DNA of 13,035 bases from an uncultured Oscillospiraceae bacterium (GCA_934636045.1 CAKTZP010000054.1:1-13035); one strand, 5' to 3'; shown: positions 1-8,159, counted from the stretch's first letter. The notes: generated from the letters alone by a model not told the origin. Made by a program: numbers and translations.

Positions 1-687
1 CGCTGCGTCCAGCTCCTTCGTGCCGAAGTCCGGCCAAAGGACGTCCGGAAAATAGTATTCGGCATAGGCAGACTGCCATAACAGAAAATTTGACGTCCGC
101 AGCTCGCCGCCCGGGCGAATGACCAGCTCCGGGTCGGGAACGCCCGCCGAGTACATGAGGTCGGAAAAGTGCTCCTCCGTCAAATCCTCGGGACGACACT
201 TTCCTTCCAGGCAGTCCTTCGCAAAGCGCTGCGCAGCACGGAGAATCTCTGCGCGGCCGCCGTAATTCAGGCAGAAGTTGACCTGCACGCCCTCGTACTG
301 CTTTGATCGCTCGGCAGCGACGCGCGCCTCTTCCTGCAGCTCCGGAGAAAGGCGGGAAAGATCGCCGAAGAAGCAAAAGCGCACCTTGTTTTTCTCCATG
401 TCGCGGATGGCCTCGCTGAGATAGCGCTCCAGAAGCTCCATAATGGCCTCGACCTCCTCGGGTGCGCGCTTCCAGTTCTCTGTGGAAAAGGCGTAGACCG
501 TCAGATATTTCAGGCCAATGGACTTGGCGTAGTTGGCGATGGTGCGAAAGGCCTCCGCGCCGACCTTATGACCGGCTTGACGCGGCAGGCCGCGGCGCTT
601 TGCCCAGCGGCCGTTACCGTCCATCACGATGGCAATATGCGTCGGGAGCGCCCGCTGCGGCGCAGGCTTTGGTTTTCTGAATAGCAT
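1..687 (-). CDS. uppS: Undecaprenyl diphosphate synthase (isoprenyl transferase), 3' end cut by window
   Basis: Cis-prenyltransferase that condenses isopentenyl diphosphate onto farnesyl diphosphate to make C55 undecaprenyl diphosphate, the lipid carrier for peptidoglycan and other wall polymers; a cytosolic, membrane-associated homodimer. I translated 229 residues from the ATG at 687. Visible family motifs are IAIVMDGNGRWAKRRG near residues 18-33 (catalytic Asp23, diphosphate-binding Gly/Arg), YAFSTENWKR at 65-74, NYGGRAEI at 141-148 and the C-terminal signature RPGGELRTSNFLLWQSAYAE at 191-210. The family usually has about 235-260 residues, so only a short C-terminal piece is lost beyond base 1. 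GGAGAC lies about 8 bases before the ATG and supports this start. It follows frr on the same strand, as in many Firmicutes, and is probably cotranscribed with it, although a 242-base gap with a repeat separates them. Confidence 0.96.
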   Translation of the reverse strand, partial: MLFRKPKPAPQRALPTHIAIVMDGNGRWAKRRGLPRQAGHKVGAEAFRTIANYAKSIGLKYLTVYAFSTENWKRAPEEVEAIMELLERYLSEAIRDMEKNKVRFCFFGDLSRLSPELQEEARVAAERSKQYEGVQVNFCLNYGGRAEILRAAQRFAKDCLEGKCRPEDLTEEHFSDLMYSAGVPDPELVIRPGGELRTSNFLLWQSAYAEYYFPDVLWPDFGTKELDAA

Positions 688-712
688 AACAAGTCTCCAA
701 ATGAAAGAACCG

Positions 713-747
713 CCGGGTCTGCACCGCGTCGCGGCAGGCCGACCCGG
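713..747 (-). other. Hairpin in the frr-uppS intercistronic region
   Basis: CCGGGTC (713-719) pairs with GACCCGG (741-747), and CCGC/GCGG (724-727, 731-734) forms an inner stem. It lies just upstream of the uppS ribosome binding site in what should be transcribed RNA. No U tract follows on the minus strand, so a simple terminator is unlikely. It could affect translation or mRNA processing, or mean nothing at this G+C content. Confidence 0.3.
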
Positions 748-809
748 CCGTTCCGGTGGTCAAATAATAATTGGGGATGTTGCGAAAAGCGCAGACGGCT
801 TCCAGCTCT

Positions 810-900
810 GCGTAGGGCGCGATGCCCACATCGCGCCGCGAATTCCGGACGCAGAACCGATCGTACCTGCACGGGCCGATGTAGGCATCGGCCCCTACGC
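810..900. repeat. Short inverted-repeat element, GTAGGG-end family (copy 1)
   Basis: A 91-bp non-coding element with 8-bp terminal inverted repeats, GCGTAGGG at 810-817 and CCCTACGC at 893-900. Each end carries a perfect 9-bp hairpin: GGCGCGATG with CATCGCGCC (816-824, 829-837) and GGGCCGATG with CATCGGCCC (873-881, 886-894), both with 4-base loops. It resembles the element at 7119-7225 in architecture but not in stem or core sequence. It lies between frr and uppS. REP- or MITE-like in form; no coding potential beyond chance frames. Confidence 0.75.
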
Positions 901-929
901 AAGGACGGGACAGCAAAAAATTTACTGTC

Positions 930-1484
930 TTAAAGTTCCATCAGTTCCTTTTCCTTGACTGCGCAGGCTTCGTCGACCTTCTTGATATACTTATCGGTCA
1001 GCTCCTGCAGATCCTTTTCGGCCTTTTTCTGGTCATCCTCGGTAATCTCGGAGTCCTTCTTGAGCTTCTTGATATAGTCCATGGCGTCGCGGCGGATGTT
1101 GCGGACGGCAACCTTGCCGTCCTCGCCGTATTTCTTGACCTGCTTGGCCAGCTCCTTGCGGCGCTCCTCGGTCAGCTGCGGGAAGACAAGACGAATCACG
1201 CGGCCGTCGTTCTGGGGATTGATGCCGAGATCGGAGGTCTGGATGGCCTTTTCGATCTTCTTGAGCAGGGAGCCGTCCCACGGCTGAATGACGAGGGTAC
1301 GGGCATCGGGCGAGGAGATGGTGCCGACCTGACCGACGGGAGTATCGACGCCGTAGTATTCCACGACAATGCGGTCGAGCACACGGGCGTTGGCACGGCC
1401 GGCGCGGATCGCGCCGAAGTCCTCCTGCAGAATGTCCAGCGTTTTGTCCATCTTTCGGGTGAATTCTTTAAAATCTACTGTCAT
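930..1484 (-). CDS. frr: Ribosome recycling factor
   Basis: Works with EF-G in the cytosol to split the post-termination ribosome into subunits and free the mRNA and tRNA. The 184-residue product matches the usual length of about 185. It begins MTVDFKEFTRKMDKTLDILQ and shows the conserved RAGRANARVLD segment (about residues 28-38), the domain II region with VEYYG and DARTLVIQPWD, and the paired helices of domain I with VRNIRRDA near 132-139. The start at 1484 is preferred over an in-frame ATG at 1505: it gives the family N-terminus, and AAGGAGGA (1493-1500) sits 8 bases upstream. That site lies inside the last codons of pyrH, with only one base between the pyrH stop and this ATG, so translational coupling is likely. 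Confidence 0.98.
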   Translation of the reverse strand: MTVDFKEFTRKMDKTLDILQEDFGAIRAGRANARVLDRIVVEYYGVDTPVGQVGTISSPDARTLVIQPWDGSLLKKIEKAIQTSDLGINPQNDGRVIRLVFPQLTEERRKELAKQVKKYGEDGKVAVRNIRRDAMDYIKKLKKDSEITEDDQKKAEKDLQELTDKYIKKVDEACAVKEKELMEL

Positions 1485-1485
1485 G

Positions 1486-2208
1486 TTATTTTTCCTCCTT
1501 AACAACTGTTCCGATTTTTTCTCCCATCACGACGCGGTAGATATTTTCCGGGTCGGCCAGCGCGAAGAGAATGATGGGAATGTGGTTGTCCATCGACAGG
1601 GATGTTGCCGTGCTGTCCATCACCGACAGGTGCTTTGCAAGCACCTCGTCATAGGTGATCTCGTCAAACTTGACAGCATCGGGGTTCTTGTTGGGGTCGT
1701 CGGAATAAACGCCGTCGACATTCTTTGCCAACAGGATGGCGTCGGCATTGATCTCCGCCGCGCGAAGCACCGCGCCGGTGTCCGTGGAGAAGAAGGGATT
1801 GCCCGTGCCGCAGCCGAAGATGACAACACGCCCCTTTTCCAGATGGCGAATGGCCTTGCTGCGGATGTAGGGCTCGGCAATGCGATTCATCTCGATCGCG
1901 GTCTGCACGCGGACGGGGACATTGCGCTGCTCGAGGCTGTCGGCCAGCGCGAGGCAATTGATCACCGTCGCCAGCATGCCCATATGGTCGGCGCGGGTGC
2001 GCTCCATGCGGTCGCCGCCGTCCTTGAGGCCGCGCCAGAAATTGCCGCCGCCGACAACAATGCCGACCTGCACGCCGGCATCCACACATTTTTTTACTAC
2101 ATCGCAGACGCTGCCGATGACATCAAAATTCAATCCGCGGTGCGCATCGCCCGCCAGCGCCTCTCCGCTGATTTTGAGGAGCACGCGGCGGTACTTCGGC
2201 TCGTTCAT
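1486..2208 (-). CDS. pyrH: Uridylate kinase (UMP kinase)
   Basis: Phosphorylates UMP to UDP with ATP in pyrimidine nucleotide synthesis; bacterial UMP kinases are cytosolic hexamers of the amino-acid-kinase fold, normally feedback-inhibited by UTP. The 240-residue product has the expected size and motifs: [11 protein letters not shown] at 8-18, [10 protein letters not shown] at 51-60, [11 protein letters not shown] at 74-84, [20 protein letters not shown] at 131-150 (nucleotide and UMP binding), [14 protein letters not shown] at 159-172 and the C-terminal [14 protein letters not shown] longer open frame runs to 2319, but the start at 2208 gives the family N-terminus and has AAGGAG nine bases upstream. 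It is the first gene of the pyrH-frr-(uppS) unit, behind its own promoter at 2246-2274. The usual upstream neighbours rpsB-tsf are absent; glnS is divergent instead. Confidence 0.98.
   Translation of the reverse strand: MNEPKYRRVLLKISGEALAGDAHRGLNFDVIGSVCDVVKKCVDAGVQVGIVVGGGNFWRGLKDGGDRMERTRADHMGMLATVINCLALADSLEQRNVPVRVQTAIEMNRIAEPYIRSKAIRHLEKGRVVIFGCGTGNPFFSTDTGAVLRAAEINADAILLAKNVDGVYSDDPNKNPDAVKFDEITYDEVLAKHLSVMDSTATSLSMDNHIPIILFALADPENIYRVVMGEKIGTVVKEEK
1493..1500 (-). promoter_or_regulatory. frr ribosome binding site inside pyrH
   Basis: AAGGAGGA on the minus strand, 8 bases before the frr ATG. It overlaps the Lys-Glu-Glu codons that end PyrH, so the C-terminal KEEK of UMP kinase also encodes the frr Shine-Dalgarno. 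It fixes the frr start at 1484 rather than 1505. Confidence 0.85.
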
Positions 2209-2245
2209 GGGGAACCACTCCTTATGTTCAAAATTTCTCGCATCT

Positions 2246-2274
2246 ATTCTATAATAATTTCGCCCGCTTGACAA
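2246..2274 (-). promoter_or_regulatory. Sigma-A-type promoter for pyrH-frr
   Basis: On the minus strand TTGTCA (2269-2274) and TAGAAT (2246-2251) are separated by 17 bases, giving a leader of about 30 bases before the pyrH ATG at 2208. An overlapping TATTAT is less well spaced. The leader is too short for a riboswitch. Confidence 0.7.
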
Positions 2275-2354
2275 CCAAAATTTCGTTTTTTCACAGATTG
2301 TTTTCAAATTTTTCGCCACAGGAAAGTTTTTTCACCGAAATTGGCACAATTGCG

Positions 2355-2383
2355 TTGCCAAACCGGGAAAAATGCGCTATAAT
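2355..2383 (+). promoter_or_regulatory. Sigma-A-type promoter for glnS
   Basis: TTGCCA (2355-2360), a 17-base spacer and a perfect TATAAT (2378-2383). Transcription should start near 2390, leaving about 35 bases of leader. That rules out a full T-box leader, the usual regulator of Firmicute aminoacyl-tRNA synthetase genes. Confidence 0.8.
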
Positions 2384-2394
2384 GTCCGTTGAAT

Positions 2395-2412
2395 ATTCTC
2401 AGGATTCTCAGG
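2395..2412 (+). repeat. Tandem 9-bp direct repeat at the glnS ribosome binding site
   Basis: ATTCTCAGG occurs twice in tandem (2395-2403, 2404-2412), and the second copy runs into the AGGAGG (2410-2415) that serves glnS. Probably a small slippage duplication in the short leader. Confidence 0.5.
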
Positions 2413-2423
2413 AGGATGACGCT

Positions 2424-4130
<1,707 letters not shown>

Positions 4131-4142
4131 CCGCACTTTCCT

Positions 4143-4180
4143 GCCCCGCCGCCCGTTTTGGGTTCGGCGGGGCGATTACT
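4143..4180 (+). terminator. Rho-independent terminator after glnS
   Basis: A 9-bp stem, GCCCCGCCG (4143-4151) with CGGCGGGGC (4165-4173), extended inside by CCC/GGG, 13 bases after the glnS stop. The following tract is only moderately T-rich (GATTACTTT). Confidence 0.65.
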
Positions 4181-4196
4181 TTCCGGTTTGTTCCGG

Positions 4197-4225
4197 TTGA
4201 CGGGGCTATGATTTTATGATATCAT
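4197..4225 (+). promoter_or_regulatory. Sigma-A-type promoter for the 4259 membrane protein gene
   Basis: TTGACG (4197-4202), 17-base spacer, TATCAT (4220-4225), about 34 bases before the ATG at 4259. It lies right after the glnS terminator, so this gene has its own transcription unit. Confidence 0.65.
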
Positions 4226-4258
4226 ATTTAAAATTTCACCGAAAGAGGGGTAAAATTT

Positions 4259-5104
4259 ATGGCTGAAAATACCGCGGTGGAGCGCCGCATGGCGGAGGTC
4301 TTGCCGGATATGCCGCGCTACCGTGCGCTTTCGCGCGTGTTTGCCTCAAAGCTGATGCTCGCTGCGCTGGTGACTGCCATGGTCAACGCCGTGTTTTCCG
4401 TAGCGACCACCGTTTTAGAATATCTGGCGGCGCTGCCGGAGTACCGCCAGTCACTGTATGAGATTTCCGGGCTGAGCGGCAATGTTGGCTTGACGGAATA
4501 CGACGGATTTTTCAATACGATCTTTTACGTGATCATCGGATTTGCCCTGCTGCTTTCGATCGGCGTGTGGCTGCTGCAATTTTTGCCGCAGGTCATGCTG
4601 GTCTCCCGCGCGCGACGCGGTAAGCTGCTGGGGCGCAAGCCCTTCACGGTGCTGCGCACGTACTGCATCGTCGTTCTGGTGCTGATGTGCCTGAATCTGT
4701 TTTTCGCGGTGATCCTTTACGCTGCGGCACAGTTCAACCTGCTGTCCGTGATCACGCTGGTCATGACTGCGGTGGCCTATGGCGCGATCGTGCGGCTGCT
4801 CGGCGTGCAGCGCGAGCTTGCCATGTGGGGCAAGGCCTCACGCGCCGTGTCTTACAAGGCGACGGCCTTTGTGCTTTCGCTGCAGATCATCCCGGTCGCT
4901 GCGAGCATGGTTCTGCAGGTGCTGCAATTTGTCAATCCGCAGTATTATCGTCTTGAGGCATATTCCAGCTTCAGCACGGGCGACTTTGTCGCCTCCATTT
5001 TCAGCGCCATTCTGCTGTTTGCCGCGACAGCGCTTTACAGTCTCACGATCCTGCGCGCCGGCAAGGAGATCGCCGCCGCCGAGGAGCAAGCCGCCGAGCT
5101 GTAA
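4259..5104 (+). CDS. Six-helix integral membrane protein, function unknown
   Basis: I do not recognise this 281-residue protein. It has a short polar N-terminus (1-30) and about six hydrophobic segments: 33-57, 86-115, 134-157, 162-180, 201-223 and 243-264. It ends in a charged Ala/Glu-rich tail (KEIAAAEEQAAEL). Basic clusters at SRARRGKLLGRK (116-127) and WGKASRAVSYK (190-200) should lie on the cytoplasmic side. There is no signal peptide, ATP-binding motif or obvious catalytic signature. The start has AGAGGGG about 8 bases upstream. It is monocistronic, with its own promoter and a terminator at 5195-5225. A transporter, stress-related or structural membrane role would all be guesses. Confidence 0.85.
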   Translation: MAENTAVERRMAEVLPDMPRYRALSRVFASKLMLAALVTAMVNAVFSVATTVLEYLAALPEYRQSLYEISGLSGNVGLTEYDGFFNTIFYVIIGFALLLSIGVWLLQFLPQVMLVSRARRGKLLGRKPFTVLRTYCIVVLVLMCLNLFFAVILYAAAQFNLLSVITLVMTAVAYGAIVRLLGVQRELAMWGKASRAVSYKATAFVLSLQIIPVAASMVLQVLQFVNPQYYRLEAYSSFSTGDFVASIFSAILLFAATALYSLTILRAGKEIAAAEEQAAEL

Positions 5105-5140
5105 ACAGCAGTCCCCGTTCCACGGCACGCCTCCGCATTT

Positions 5141-5177
5141 GTCATTGCGAGGCCCTGAAAGGGCCGCGGCAATCCGC
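5141..5177 (+). repeat. Single half-copy of the GTCATTGCGAGG repeat family
   Basis: GTCATTGCGAGGC, a 6-bp hairpin GGCCCT-GAA-AGGGCC (5151-5165) and GCGGCAATCCGC. It aligns with the left module of the 11403-11560 element, but the hairpin stem differs while pairing is kept. It lies between the stop of the 4259 gene and its terminator. Confidence 0.7.
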
Positions 5178-5194
5178 ATCCCCCGTCCCTTCAC

Positions 5195-5225
5195 GCGCCC
5201 GGTGCATCCCTGCACCGGGCGCTTT
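5195..5225 (+). terminator. Rho-independent terminator after the 4259 gene
   Basis: Perfect 12-bp G+C-rich stem, GCGCCCGGTGCA (5195-5206) with TGCACCGGGCGC (5211-5222), TCCC loop, followed by TTT and a further T-rich stretch at about 5233-5236. It lies 90 bases after the stop codon, with the repeat in between. Confidence 0.75.
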
Positions 5226-5270
5226 GCCATGCTTTTCCGGCGGCGGCTCGACGAATTTCGCGTTTTTTCA

Positions 5271-5299
5271 TTGACTTCATTTCCCGTTCGCGGTATAAT
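5271..5299 (+). promoter_or_regulatory. Sigma-A-type promoter for the LRR protein gene
   Basis: TTGACT (5271-5276), 17-base spacer, perfect TATAAT (5294-5299). The leader of about 65 bases before the ATG at 5370 includes a strong hairpin at 5329-5345. Confidence 0.8.
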
Positions 5300-5328
5300 A
5301 AAGTGAATTTTTAGAATATTTGCCGCAA

Positions 5329-5345
5329 GCGCCGCCGTGCGGCGC
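5329..5345 (+). other. Hairpin in the 5' leader of the LRR protein gene
   Basis: Perfect 7-bp stem GCGCCGC-CGT-GCGGCGC. It ends about 10 bases before the TAGGAG ribosome binding site and has no U tract. It could stabilise the mRNA or modulate translation; a role is inferred only from position. Confidence 0.4.
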
Positions 5346-5369
5346 CTGCCTTTGATAGGAGTCATACAC

Positions 5370-7085
5370 ATGAAAAAAGCGTTGATCACTCTGCTCGTTC
5401 TCGTTTTGGTCGGAGCACTGCTGTTCGGACTGTACTACTTCCTCTGGACGCCGAAAAACCTTGCCGCCCTCGGCAGCAGCGCCATGGAAAAGGGAAAATA
5501 CTCCCGCGCCATCTTCTACTACACCCACGCCGCGGAAATGGATCCGTCCAATCCGGAGTATGTGCTTTCACTGGCAGACGCGTGCATTGCCGATGACCGC
5601 AACTATACGCAGGCGGAGCGCTCGCTCGTCAACGCCATCAAGGCAGCGCCGTCCGCCGCGCTTTATATGAAGCTCTCGTCCGTCTATATCGCGCAGGACA
5701 AGCTGATGGACGCGCAGAAAATGTCCGATTCCATTACGGACGCGGCCGTGCAGGCCGAGCTGGATGCCATGCGTCCGGCCGCGCCGGTGCTCTCGCCGGA
5801 GCCGGGTGAGTACGATGAGCTTGTCTCGCTCATCCTGCAAAGCGATGAGGGGCAGGTCTACTACTCCCTGACGGACGAATATCCCAGTCTTTCCACCCCG
5901 GCCTATGAAGCGCCGGTCGAGCTGCCCGCAGGACAGACGCACGTTCAGGCGCTGGTCGTCGGAAACAACGGCCTCGTCAGCCCGCTGATTGAGGGAGATT
6001 ATCTCATTGTCGGCGTGGTGGAGGAGATCACCTTTGCCAGCCCCGAGCTGGAGGCCTATGTCCGCGACACGCTCTATATCCCGCGCACGGAGACCGTCAC
6101 GACCGAGGATACGTGGAAGATCACCGAGCTGACCATGCCGGAGGACGTGACCGATTACTCTGACCTGCGCTACTTTACCAATCTGCAAACCCTCATCATC
6201 AACGACAGTCCGGCAGAGGATTATTCCTTCCTGCAATACATCACCGTGCTGGAGGAGCTGGATCTTTCCGGCTGCATCCTTTCGGCGGACATGCTGTCGC
6301 TTATCGGTGATTTGAAGGAGCTGAAGGTGCTCAAGCTGGCAGGCTGCGGCCTGTCGAACATCCAGAGCCTCGGCGGTATTCCGGCGCTGGAAACGCTTGA
6401 TCTTTCGAACAACAGCATCTCGGACATCACCGTGCTCTCCGGCTTCCAGTCACTGACGGAGCTGAATCTGGAGAGCAATGCCGTGACCGTTCTGAACGCA
6501 CTGTCCGGCATGCGCTCGCTTGTGACGCTGAACCTGCGCGGCAACAACGTGACGGACCTCTCCCCGCTGACGACCTCGTACAATCTGACGGCGCTGCGGG
6601 TGGACAACAATGCGCTTTCCGGCGTGGCCGCGGTGGCGGAGATGAAGCAGCTGCAGGAATTCACCGCCTCGCACAACAGCATTACCGACGTCTCGCCCTT
6701 GGCTGTGTGCGACAAAATGACGCGGCTGGAGCTGGCAAATAACCAGCTAACGAGCATCGACGTGATCGCCTCGATGCCGAATCTGGCCTATCTCGACATC
6801 AGCCACAACCAGATCACCACCCTGCCGAAGCTGGAGGTCACCTTCCATTTGCAGCAGATCTATGCATCGTACAACCAGCTGGAAAATGTCACCGCCCTCA
6901 TCGGGCTGCCGGAGCTGACGTATGTGGACGTTGATTATAACGCAAACATCGAGGATGTCGCATGTCTGTCGCCGTGCTACCTGCTGGTGCAGGTCAATGC
7001 CTTTGGCACCAAGGTCAAGGACGTCAAGGTGCTGACCGACATGGGCGTCATCGTCAACTACGACCCGACGAATGCAGACGAATAA
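5370..7085 (+). CDS. Membrane-anchored TPR / chitobiase-like / leucine-rich-repeat protein
   Basis: A 571-residue protein predicted to lie outside the membrane. Residues 4-26 form an uncleaved-looking hydrophobic anchor after MKK. Residues 30-120 read as TPR-like helical pairs (GSSAMEKGKYSRAIFYYTHA, then DPSNPEYVLSLADA). Residues 138-215 resemble the chitobiase/hexosaminidase C-terminal type domain (APVLSPEPGEYDE, VYYSLTDEYPSLSTPAYEAP, VQALVVGNNG). Residues 266-560 hold about a dozen 20-23-residue leucine-rich repeats of the internalin/SDS22 type, for example LETLDLSNNSISDITVLSG and LAYLDISHNQITTLP. Such proteins usually bind protein or carbohydrate ligands; the ligand here is unknown. There is no LPXTG or SLH anchor. 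ATG 5370 was chosen because TAGGAG precedes it by 8 bases and the upstream in-frame ATG at 5337 falls in the leader hairpin. Confidence 0.88.
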   Translation: MKKALITLLVLVLVGALLFGLYYFLWTPKNLAALGSSAMEKGKYSRAIFYYTHAAEMDPSNPEYVLSLADACIADDRNYTQAERSLVNAIKAAPSAALYMKLSSVYIAQDKLMDAQKMSDSITDAAVQAELDAMRPAAPVLSPEPGEYDELVSLILQSDEGQVYYSLTDEYPSLSTPAYEAPVELPAGQTHVQALVVGNNGLVSPLIEGDYLIVGVVEEITFASPELEAYVRDTLYIPRTETVTTEDTWKITELTMPEDVTDYSDLRYFTNLQTLIINDSPAEDYSFLQYITVLEELDLSGCILSADMLSLIGDLKELKVLKLAGCGLSNIQSLGGIPALETLDLSNNSISDITVLSGFQSLTELNLESNAVTVLNALSGMRSLVTLNLRGNNVTDLSPLTTSYNLTALRVDNNALSGVAAVAEMKQLQEFTASHNSITDVSPLAVCDKMTRLELANNQLTSIDVIASMPNLAYLDISHNQITTLPKLEVTFHLQQIYASYNQLENVTALIGLPELTYVDVDYNANIEDVACLSPCYLLVQVNAFGTKVKDVKVLTDMGVIVNYDPTNADE

Positions 7086-7118
7086 GCCTGTTCATTGTGG
7101 TCGAGCCTTCCCTTCCCG

Positions 7119-7225
7119 CCGTAGGGGCGGTCATTGACCGCCCGTGGCATGTTGATTTTGCTGCAAAGCAAGCCAGAACGATGCGCTGCGGCGCAGGGGC
7201 GGGCGCTCGATGAGCGCCCCTACGG
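7119..7225. repeat. Short inverted-repeat element, GTAGGG-end family (copy 2)
   Basis: A 107-bp element with perfect 11-bp terminal inverted repeats, CCGTAGGGGCG (7119-7129) and CGCCCCTACGG (7215-7225). Each end forms an 8-bp hairpin with a 3-base loop: GGGCGGTC/GACCGCCC (7125-7132, 7136-7143) and GGGCGCTC/GAGCGCCC (7201-7208, 7212-7219). The core of about 55 bases shows no gene. It lies between the stop of the LRR gene and its terminator. Confidence 0.8.
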
Positions 7226-7254
7226 CGTCTATTGTAGCATCCAATCACTATAGT

Positions 7255-7297
7255 AAAGCCGCAGTATCCTGTCTGGATACTGCGGCTTTGGTTTTTT
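7255..7297 (+). terminator. Terminator between convergent genes
   Basis: Perfect 15-bp stem (7255-7269 with 7275-7289, core GCCGCAGTATCC, loop TGTCT) followed on the plus strand by GG and TTTTTT (7292-7297). On the plus strand it ends the LRR transcript, 170 bases after its stop. It also lies just past the stop codon at 7299 of the minus-strand gene and may stop both, although the minus side has a poorer T tract. Confidence 0.85.
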
Positions 7298-7298
7298 A

Positions 7299-8159
7299 TT
7301 ATTGTTCCGAAGAAGCTGTGTCGTCAGGCGTTGCTTCCTCTGCGGGAGCGGCTTGTTCGGCGGGCGTTGCTGCTTCGGCGGGTTTGGGTTCTTCCGTAGC
7401 AGTCGGCTCGGCCGGTTTCGCCTCCGGAGCGGGGGCGGCCTGTTCAACCGGCTTGGGTTGCTCGACCGGTGCTGCTTCTGTGGTGGGCTGTGCTTCCGGT
7501 GCGGGCTGCGGCGCAGCGGTCAGCTGCTGAACGGGGGGCTGAGTCTGCGGCGAAACCGGATCGCGAACGTACTCGATTGGCGCGTCATACCTCCGGCATG
7601 CAAAGAGGAAGAACGGCATTGCAACGTTAAATACGATTGAGAGAACAAGGAACGCCACCGCGCAGTTCGGCTTGGCCGAACGGTAGAGACGGTAAAGGTT
7701 GATGCAGGTCAGCACAGCGCCGGCAAGCATCACGCCCTTTGCCACTACCATAATGGCGAATATCGCAAAAAACGAGGAGAGCAGCGACATCGTCTGCGCA
7801 GGGTTCAGCTCCATTCCGGAAAGCGGAGCGAAACGAACCATCGTCGAAAACATTACCGTAAATACTACAACGTAAAGCACCAGTGCGCTGCCAACCAAGC
7901 CGAGCGCCCACCAGCGGAGGCGCTGCTTTTTCCCGGTGCGGATCGTCTCATATTGGTCGCCGATGGCATTGATCATCCAAGTGTCTCCGAGCGGGACCCA
8001 CGCAAGACCATAATTTCGCAGGCCACGGCGCTTTCCGATCTGGTACAGCGAAATGCCGGTAAAGACATAACATACAATAAGCACAGCAAAAATCAGTAAG
8101 CATACCACCAGATAAACACTGAGGATGCCGAGAGCTACTGCTGCTGCCGAAGAATCCAT
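7299..8159 (-). CDS. Membrane protein with Pro/Ala/Glu-rich C-terminal tail, function unknown
   Basis: A 286-residue protein. Hydrophobic segments lie at about 8-36, 84-105, 124-157 (one long or two short) and 166-187. The loop after the first contains IGKRRGLRNYGLAWVPLGDT and the polar segment INAIGDQYETIRTGKKQRLR, an arrangement I associate with uncharacterised clostridial membrane proteins, though I cannot name the family. Residues 201-286 are a low-complexity tail of Pro, Ala, Glu, Gln and Thr, acidic overall and probably disordered. The start at 8159 has GGAGGG about 7 bases upstream and a promoter at 8188-8215. It follows the SpoU pair by 60 bases on the same strand with no terminator between, so read-through transcription is possible. 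Topology and role are not resolved. Confidence 0.85.
   Translation of the reverse strand: MDSSAAAVALGILSVYLVVCLLIFAVLIVCYVFTGISLYQIGKRRGLRNYGLAWVPLGDTWMINAIGDQYETIRTGKKQRLRWWALGLVGSALVLYVVVFTVMFSTMVRFAPLSGMELNPAQTMSLLSSFFAIFAIMVVAKGVMLAGAVLTCINLYRLYRSAKPNCAVAFLVLSIVFNVAMPFFLFACRRYDAPIEYVRDPVSPQTQPPVQQLTAAPQPAPEAQPTTEAAPVEQPKPVEQAAPAPEAKPAEPTATEEPKPAEAATPAEQAAPAEEATPDDTASSEQ

Noticed and set aside
614..958. Overlapping short open frames on both strands across the frr-uppS gap
   Set aside because: They run through the palindromic repeat and into both flanking genes; the sequence is explained by the repeat and has no ribosome binding site.
1369..2271. A 300-codon plus-strand open frame opposite pyrH and frr
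   Set aside because: It is antisense to two clear genes, has no family motifs or ribosome binding site, and reflects the lack of stop codons in a G+C-rich sequence.
2209..2423. T-box or other riboswitch upstream of glnS or pyrH
   Set aside because: Both promoters leave leaders of only about 30-35 bases, too short for such elements, and no T-box motif is visible.
7119..7225. CRISPR-like repeat
   Set aside because: There are only two inverted terminal hairpins, no direct repeats with regular spacers and no cas genes.
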